A stretch of 64,000 bases of DNA from Sphaerochaeta globosa str. Buddy (GTDB taxonomy: Bacteria; Spirochaetota; Spirochaetia; Sphaerochaetales; Sphaerochaetaceae): assembly GCF_000190435.1 (NCBI RefSeq), contig NC_015152.1, positions 1,308,458 to 1,372,457 of the forward strand, read 5' to 3'. The position numbers and the translations under genes are program-made. The notes under the pieces are model-generated. The model saw only the letters and a program-made list of their open reading frames with translations, searched no databases and had not been told where the DNA came from. Of this stretch, positions 58,476 through 64,000 are shown one piece after another (positions within the stretch are counted from its first letter, which is position 1; each line of letters begins with the position of its first letter).

Positions 58476-59403
58476 TAGATATCCCATCCTCCTTTTTTCC
58501 TCGTTTGTTGCGACCTTCGTCCTATCGAAGGTCCTGTTGTCTGTAACGGGAAAGAGCAAGGTTGCAATCAAGCCGGAGCTGATGGCCACGCAGGCAATGA
58601 AGCAAGGCACCCCGGTACTAGGAGGCATTGCCTTCTGTCTGGGGACGCTATGCATCTCGCTTTTTGACCCATTTCTCGGTGAACCTGGTGTTGCATATCC
58701 ATTGATCGCATTGCTGCTCTTTGGCCTCATCGGTTTGTTGGATGACCGTATGAAGCTTCGATCGGGCAACGGTGACGGCCTTCCAAGTCTTTTCAAGCTG
58801 GCCTTGCAGGCCCAAGGCGCGCTCTTGCTTTTGATTCTTCTCGGCAGGGAAGCTTTGATCGACACCCGCCTGGAAATTGGCTCATTCGGCATTGAACTGA
58901 GTTTTGCGTATTACATTTTTGCGTGTTTCTATATCCTGTACTTCGTAAATGCAGTGAATATCACCGACGGTTTGGATGCCTTGGCTGCAGGGTCCAGCCT
59001 GCCGCTGTTGGTGTTGTTGCTCCTGCTTGGTAATCGAAGCAATGGCATAGCTTCCACTGCTTTACTTGGATCATTGCTGGCTTTTCTTCTTTTCAACAGG
59101 AAACCGGCAAAGTACTTCATGGGTGACTGCGGCAGCCATGCATTGGGTGCCTACATTGCTATCAGCGCATTGCTGATGAGATTTGAGGTAGTGGTCTTTC
59201 TTGCAAGCGGTCTTTTCTTGGTTGAGCTGGCGACCAGCCTGATTCAGATAATTTCCATCAGACGGTTTGGGCGCAAGGTATTTACCATTGCCCCATTGCA
59301 TCATGCCTACGAGTTGAAAGGCGTCGCCGAGGGGAGAATCGTGACCTTCTTTACCTTGGCCTCTTGGGCGTTCGCTTTTGTCTCGCTCTTGATAAGCAGG
59401 TGA
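58468..59403 (+). CDS. mraY: phospho-N-acetylmuramoyl-pentapeptide transferase
   Basis: 311 residues with about ten helices, shorter than the E. coli 360. LLDDRMKL carries the Asp pair, NAVNITDGLDALAAG the uridine-binding loop and FMGDCGSHALG a third motif. The C-terminal His motif reads PLHHAYELKG where most MraY have three His. It makes lipid I. The ATG at 58468 is 10 bases from AGGAGG; a TTG at 58462, 4 bases away, is an alternative. It overlaps murF. Confidence 0.93.
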   Translation: MPDRYPILLFSSFVATFVLSKVLLSVTGKSKVAIKPELMATQAMKQGTPVLGGIAFCLGTLCISLFDPFLGEPGVAYPLIALLLFGLIGLLDDRMKLRSGNGDGLPSLFKLALQAQGALLLLILLGREALIDTRLEIGSFGIELSFAYYIFACFYILYFVNAVNITDGLDALAAGSSLPLLVLLLLLGNRSNGIASTALLGSLLAFLLFNRKPAKYFMGDCGSHALGAYIAISALLMRFEVVVFLASGLFLVELATSLIQIISIRRFGRKVFTIAPLHHAYELKGVAEGRIVTFFTLASWAFAFVSLLISR

Positions 59404-59407
59404 TGCC

Positions 59408-60643
59408 ATGGATATACGACGAGAATTTGACGATTGGCAGAAACATGAAGAAGCCTTGGAGACGATGGGCGGAAACTTAAGTGCCTTCACCTTTTTGTGC
59501 CTCATTTTGCTGATAACCACCCTGGGGCTGATCATGCTATACAGTGCATCCTACAATGAAGCATTGATTCATGAACTGCCTCACTACTATTTTTTCTCCC
59601 GTCAGCTGATATTTGTAGCTCTTGCCCTTGTAGCTTCCGTTGTCATACGCTACATACCTTTGTCCGCCCTCAAGGCATTCTCGTATCCAATCCTTGCCAT
59701 TTCGATAGTGTTGTTGTTGATGACGCTCTTCACACCGTTCGGTGTTGAGCGCCTCGGTTCCAGGCGGTGGCTCGAAATCGGGCCGCTTCCCTCTCTTCAG
59801 CCATCGGAGTTTGCAAAAATTGCCGTTATCCTGTTCTATGCGGCATATAATCAAAAAGACCGCAGCGCTGAGTCCGTTCCCAGGCGTTTCGGGTTGCCTA
59901 TCGGTGTGAGCCTTGTCATCACCGGTTTGATTTTCGCCCAACGGGATTACTCTTCCGCATTGCTTTTTCTTGCTTTGAGTTTCGCCTTACTGGTATGCAG
60001 CGGATTCAAACTCTCACATTTGCTCATATTGCTCGCCTTTCTTGCAACCCCTGCCTTGGTTGCCATGTTCAGCCAGAGCTACCGGGTTAAACGGGTTTTC
60101 TCGTTCCTGTTTCCCTCGCTTGACCCTGCCGGCATGAATTACCAAGTATCGACAAGCCTCAAAGCCATCAAGGCGGGTGGGATGTTCGGGGTGGGGTTGG
60201 GCAATGGACAATTCAAGCTTGGCTTGCTTCCCGAAGTGCAGAGTGACTTCATTTTTGCTTCAGTGTGCGAAGAAATCGGGTTTGTCGGCAGTGCCTTTAT
60301 TCTGATTCTTTTTGCCATGATCGCCATCCTTGGGTACAATGCTGCCAGCCGGATGCAAAGTCGTGACCGGTTCCTCAGTATAAGCGCTTTCGGCCTGACC
60401 AGCATGATTCTTTTTCAAACCCTGCTCAATATGGCTGTTGTGACGGCTTTGCTGCCGCCTACGGGCATACCCTTGCCATTCTTCAGTCAGGGGGGTACGA
60501 ACCTTTTCGTGGTACTTTGCAGCTGTGCCTTGCTCTATAGGATTCTTTTGATCAGCAGCGGGAAACTCCCGCTTGCAAAAAGCTCGCTGAAAAGCAAAGA
60601 ACGCAAAGCCATCCTGTTTCCCGATGAAGGGGGACTTTTATGA
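59408..60643 (+). CDS. ftsW: SEDS-family peptidoglycan polymerase FtsW
   Basis: 411 residues with ten helices. The SEDS catalytic Asp sits in LPEVQSDFIFASVCEEIGF (about residue 280), and PTGIPLPFFSQGGTNL is the late signature. FtsW polymerises glycan strands and normally works with the transpeptidase FtsI, which is absent from this cluster. Neither murD nor murG/murC adjoins it. Confidence 0.94.
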   Translation: MDIRREFDDWQKHEEALETMGGNLSAFTFLCLILLITTLGLIMLYSASYNEALIHELPHYYFFSRQLIFVALALVASVVIRYIPLSALKAFSYPILAISIVLLLMTLFTPFGVERLGSRRWLEIGPLPSLQPSEFAKIAVILFYAAYNQKDRSAESVPRRFGLPIGVSLVITGLIFAQRDYSSALLFLALSFALLVCSGFKLSHLLILLAFLATPALVAMFSQSYRVKRVFSFLFPSLDPAGMNYQVSTSLKAIKAGGMFGVGLGNGQFKLGLLPEVQSDFIFASVCEEIGFVGSAFILILFAMIAILGYNAASRMQSRDRFLSISAFGLTSMILFQTLLNMAVVTALLPPTGIPLPFFSQGGTNLFVVLCSCALLYRILLISSGKLPLAKSSLKSKERKAILFPDEGGLL

Positions 60644-61395
60644 GCAAGCTGGATATCAAGGTGAAACTTGCCTTGTTGATCCTCCCCCTTGCCATCCTTC
60701 TTTGTGTATTGCTGCTTCGCTCGATACCCGCTTTCAACCTCCGGTCGGTGCAGATCCAGGTACAGGGAGGCAGCAAGGTGGTCCCGGTCGCGGTACAAGA
60801 AAAACTCTCAGAGCTGGTGGGAACTTCACTGTTCGCAATCAATCTTGCCAAATACTCGAGAAGCCTCGAAACGATTACCGGTGTTAAAAACGTAAAACTG
60901 GTACGAAAACTTCCTTCTTCCTTGTTGGCGAGCCTCACCCTCGTAGACGCTGCAGCCTTGATCAAGGAAGAAGCGTCCGGCAAAGCCTATTTGGTTGACA
61001 ATCTTCATTTGAAGGTCCTGCACCCAGATGACGTAGTCCCTTGGCAAAGCGTTACAGTCACCATCGAAGTCCCTTCTTCTTATGCACAGATGATGGTAAA
61101 CTACGGGGTTGATGACTCATTCCATCAGGTCATGGAGTTGGCTAGGTCGCTAGAGGGAAAAACTACCTTGATAACTAAGATAAAATACGATAATAATAGT
61201 AGTAACAGCTTTGGAAAGATGGTATTGGAACTCTCGTCCCTGAATGCCCAAATTTGGGTGAGGGAGCCTGTAGGTGCGGCGCATGTAAGTGCCGCTGTTT
61301 CACTGGTCCAGCAGGACCAGAAGAATGCACTCTCTTTCCTCAGCTCGCAAGCTAGGCGTTACGACCTCTATCGTGAGGGTTTGGTACGCAGGTGA
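60640..61395 (+). CDS. ftsQ: cell division protein FtsQ (POTRA domain)
   Basis: 251 residues: short basic cytoplasmic tail, one membrane helix (about 10-27), then a POTRA domain (FNLRSVQIQVQGG, ETITGVKNVKLVRKLPSSL) and a beta domain. It links FtsL/B to the septal machinery in the periplasm. It overlaps ftsW by 4 bases. Confidence 0.88.
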   Translation: MSKLDIKVKLALLILPLAILLCVLLLRSIPAFNLRSVQIQVQGGSKVVPVAVQEKLSELVGTSLFAINLAKYSRSLETITGVKNVKLVRKLPSSLLASLTLVDAAALIKEEASGKAYLVDNLHLKVLHPDDVVPWQSVTVTIEVPSSYAQMMVNYGVDDSFHQVMELARSLEGKTTLITKIKYDNNSSNSFGKMVLELSSLNAQIWVREPVGAAHVSAAVSLVQQDQKNALSFLSSQARRYDLYREGLVRR

Positions 61396-61423
61396 TGAGA
61401 CCGACCAGAAGGGGGTTGCTGTA

Positions 61424-62671
61424 ATGGCTGGTGAAAAGATGTTGATGGGATTGGATATCGGCTCGAGCCGGACCAGATGCGTAATCGGCTCAGTGAGCCG
61501 GGACGGCCAGTTGATGGTCGACAGCATCTGCGAACATCCGAGCGAAGGAGTGCGTGCCGGTTCCATCGTCAATATTGAACAGACTTTGAAGACCATCCAA
61601 ACGGTGATCAACGAGGCCGAGCTCCAAGCTGGGGCTGAGATGAACGAAGTTATCATCGGCATCGGAGGGGAGAATATCATCGGCATTGCCAGTACCGGTG
61701 TTGTCGGTATCAATAGCAAGGACCAGGAGATCAAGCGGGAAGACATTTTCAGGAGCCTGGAAGTGGCACGGGCTTTCGAGCTTCCCCAGGACCGTGAAAT
61801 TCTCCACACCTTGGTCCAGGATTTCCAAATCGACGGCCAAATGGGCATTAAGGACCCGATTGACATGCTTGGACACCGTTTGGAGAGTCGGGTGCTTATC
61901 GTCACCGCCGCCTCCTCCATGTGTCAGAATGAACGAAAATGCATCCAGCGTTCGGGCCTCATAGTCCAACGTCTGGTTCTCCAGAGTCTTGCGGATTCCG
62001 AGGTGGTGCTGAGCAGTGAAGAGAAGGAGATGGGGACCATCCTCATCAATATCGGCAGCGGCATCACCAATATGATTGCCTATTCCAACGGAGCTCCCGT
62101 GTACACCGGCGGTGTCAACCTTGGAGGAGAGGCTGTTACGAATGATATTGCATACATTCTCAATAAGACCCGTGCTGCAGCCGAGCAGATTAAATGCGAA
62201 AGCGGGCACAGTTATGTCCCTTCAGTCTCCAGCGAAGAGATGATCCTCATTCCACAAGTCGGAGGACTTCCTGCCATAAAAATGCCGAAGAAGGAGTTGA
62301 GCAAGGTCATTGAGCCACGCATGGCTGAGATTTTCTCACGCCTGCAAAGCGATTTGGAAAAAGCTCAAATCCAAGGTTCATTCGGCGGTGGGGTGGTTTT
62401 GGTCGGTGGAGGTGCTCTTTTGAGCGGGGTGACTGAACTTGCAAGTGAGATTTTCCGCCTTCCTGCCAGACTTGGGTTTCCCGAGGCCATCGGCGGGTTG
62501 GACCGCAGCTATATCAGTCCGCAATATACAACCGTTTTGGGATTGCTCAAGAGTGAGGCCCGAAAGGTGCGTGAAACGGGAACTTCAACCAAGTCGCGCA
62601 AGGAACGAGTGCACCGAAAAGAGGGTGGAGCCGCCTCCAAGCTCCGTGGATTTTTCAGAACATTGTTTTAA
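61424..62671 (+). CDS. ftsA: cell division protein FtsA
   Basis: 415 residues from the ATG at 61424. Actin-fold phosphate loops are MGLDIGSSRTRCVIG and ILINIGSGITNM, with GGGVVLVGGGALLSG for adenosine. The C-terminal KLRGFFRTLF is a membrane-targeting amphipathic helix. FtsA tethers FtsZ to the membrane. Confidence 0.95.
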   Translation: MAGEKMLMGLDIGSSRTRCVIGSVSRDGQLMVDSICEHPSEGVRAGSIVNIEQTLKTIQTVINEAELQAGAEMNEVIIGIGGENIIGIASTGVVGINSKDQEIKREDIFRSLEVARAFELPQDREILHTLVQDFQIDGQMGIKDPIDMLGHRLESRVLIVTAASSMCQNERKCIQRSGLIVQRLVLQSLADSEVVLSSEEKEMGTILINIGSGITNMIAYSNGAPVYTGGVNLGGEAVTNDIAYILNKTRAAAEQIKCESGHSYVPSVSSEEMILIPQVGGLPAIKMPKKELSKVIEPRMAEIFSRLQSDLEKAQIQGSFGGGVVLVGGGALLSGVTELASEIFRLPARLGFPEAIGGLDRSYISPQYTTVLGLLKSEARKVRETGTSTKSRKERVHRKEGGAASKLRGFFRTLF

Positions 62672-62698
62672 GTGAGCCGTAGGGCAAAGGAATATGCT

Positions 62699-63940
62699 AT
62701 GGATTTTGGAATGTTTGAAGTAGAGGACATGGTCCAGGACGAACAAGCCACCTCCACGATCATCAAAGTAATCGGGGTGGGTGGCGCTGGCGGGAATGCG
62801 GTGAATCGCATGATTGCCAGTGGCTTGAAGAAGGTGCATTTTGTCACCATGAATACCGATATGCAAGCCCTCCAGCGGTCCAATGCCCAAATTCGGATAC
62901 CCATCGGCAAGGAACTGACAGGGGGTCTGGGAGCCGGTGGTGTTCCCGAGGTTGGAGAGAAGGCCGCCCAAGAGAGTAAAGAGGATATCAGACGCGAGAT
63001 AGAGAATGCCGACATGGTTTTTATTACCGCCGGCATGGGAGGGGGAACCGGGACGGGTGCCGCTCCGGTGGTCGCCGAGATTGCCAAGAGCTGCAACGCT
63101 TTGACCGTGGCTGTGGTTACCACGCCTTTCGCTTTTGAGGGCAAGAAGAAACTCATGCTTGCTCAGGCCGGAATCGAGAAGCTTCGCAAGCAGGTCGACA
63201 CCTTGATCATCATTCCCAACCAATACCTGCTGAAAGTGGTGGAAAACAATACTCCGATCAAACAGGCTTTCTTGATGGCCGACGAAGTATTGTACATGGG
63301 TGTGCAGGGTATTAGTGAACTTATCACCGAACCCGGTGAAATCAATATCGATTTTGCCGACGTTCGTACCGTTATGAAAGGCAAGGGCGATGCCCTGATG
63401 GGTATCGGCTTTGGTGAGGGTGCCAATCGGGCTGTGGATGCCGCTCGTCAGGCCATCAGCAATCCCTTGCTGGAGAACGCCAGCATCGAGGGTGCAAAGA
63501 GTGTGTTGGTCAACCTTGCAGGAAGTGACAATCTTACCCTGCAGGAATATCAGGATGTCGTCGAACTGGTGACCGAGCGTTGTGCTGATGACGCCCTGAT
63601 CATCGCCGGCCAAGCGTTCAACCCCGAGCTGGGTGACCGAATCAAGGTTACCGTGGTTGCAACAGGGTTTGAACGCAAGGAAGAGGTTGTTGGAGCCGAA
63701 CTTGCCGACATGGATATGGTCAAGCGCCGGTATGCTTCGGCAAAGCGGGATGAAGGCAAGAATGAAGGCTCCTCACAGCCGGCAAAGAAGCCTGATGATC
63801 AGGCCGATGTCGCCTCCATCCAGGTTAACCGTTGGCAGGATTTGCAGAAACAGCTCGGCAAGGGGCCGAGTACCAATGCAAATGATTACACCATTCCTGC
63901 TGTACTTCGCTACTCACGCAACAAAACGGACGAGAACTGA
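62699..63940 (+). CDS. ftsZ: cell division protein FtsZ
   Basis: 413 residues; the ATG at 62699 has AAAGG 8 bases upstream, better than a GTG at 62672. [14 protein letters not shown] binds guanine, and [12 protein letters not shown] is the tubulin signature. After a charged linker the C-terminal peptide [13 protein letters not shown] is the FtsA-binding tail. It forms the Z-ring. Confidence 0.97.
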   Translation: MDFGMFEVEDMVQDEQATSTIIKVIGVGGAGGNAVNRMIASGLKKVHFVTMNTDMQALQRSNAQIRIPIGKELTGGLGAGGVPEVGEKAAQESKEDIRREIENADMVFITAGMGGGTGTGAAPVVAEIAKSCNALTVAVVTTPFAFEGKKKLMLAQAGIEKLRKQVDTLIIIPNQYLLKVVENNTPIKQAFLMADEVLYMGVQGISELITEPGEINIDFADVRTVMKGKGDALMGIGFGEGANRAVDAARQAISNPLLENASIEGAKSVLVNLAGSDNLTLQEYQDVVELVTERCADDALIIAGQAFNPELGDRIKVTVVATGFERKEEVVGAELADMDMVKRRYASAKRDEGKNEGSSQPAKKPDDQADVASIQVNRWQDLQKQLGKGPSTNANDYTIPAVLRYSRNKTDEN

Positions 63941-64000
63941 TGAACAGTGATTCCTCTGACAGGGTATTGATCGAGGACTATACCGATTATCTTGCAATGC
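63940..64000 (+). CDS. 5' fragment, possible tyrosine recombinase
   Basis: The ATG overlaps the ftsZ stop (TGATG) and the frame is open to the window edge (20 codons). RVLIEDYTDYLAM resembles the N-terminal helix of XerC/XerD recombinases. Too short for a firm call. Confidence 0.4.
   Translation, partial: MNSDSSDRVLIEDYTDYLAM

Overview
The window looks like chromosome from a spirochaete, most probably the non-motile genus Sphaerochaeta. The 16S gene has a spirochaete-type 5' region, there are two divergent EF-G paralogues, and an aroD-aroE fusion. The division cluster goes straight from ftsL to murF with no penicillin-binding protein gene, which fits published reports that Sphaerochaeta lacks such proteins. 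The genus call is inference from gene content and recall; no database search was run. I see no prophage, insertion sequence or CRISPR array.

Layout. 1-2870: a TRAP transporter (dctPQM, minus strand) with its own promoter and inverted-repeat candidate operators. 2875-5398: maf and an ABC-F ATPase. 5426-12604: aroDE (plus) faces a tightly packed minus-strand operon: small membrane protein, aroK, aroC, an XPB-type helicase and its probable partner. 12633-17154: dgt, nrdR, an ACT-domain protein/THEP1 NTPase/YhhQ operon, and an inositol-phosphatase-family enzyme. 17154-21254: mfd and trmB. 21311-28315: two EF-G paralogues, an XRE regulator and a heavy-metal P-type ATPase under a probable ArsR/SmtB operator. 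28325-35376: a frameshifted ClC transporter, araD plus a FucI-like isomerase, a TPR lipoprotein-like secreted protein, an aldehyde dehydrogenase and an M42 aminopeptidase. 35436-36828: a cation:proton antiporter behind a convincing fluoride riboswitch. 37041-40063: tRNA-Lys and tRNA-Glu, a ComM-like ATPase and a MATE exporter. 40163-45708: an rRNA operon (16S, tRNA-Ala, 23S, two tandem 5S genes) with promoter, processing stems and terminator. 45759-49602: a DegT-fold protein lacking the PLP lysine, nadK, recN and a small GNAT. 49589-55196: two GH57 enzymes, deoD and a DUF4912 protein, pointing to alpha-glucan storage. 55336-64000: the mraZ-rsmH-ftsL-murF-mraY-ftsW-ftsQ-ftsA-ftsZ cluster, then the start of another gene.

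The most interesting items are: the fluoride riboswitch whose downstream arm can sequester the Shine-Dalgarno of an antiporter rather than crcB; the T7-tract frameshift in the ClC gene; the dcw cluster without ftsI/murE/murD/murG/murC; the MraZ operator with an inverted third unit; the lysine-less DegT protein; and the XPB helicase pair embedded in an aromatic-biosynthesis operon. All promoter, operator and start-site calls are from reading the sequence and are unproven.
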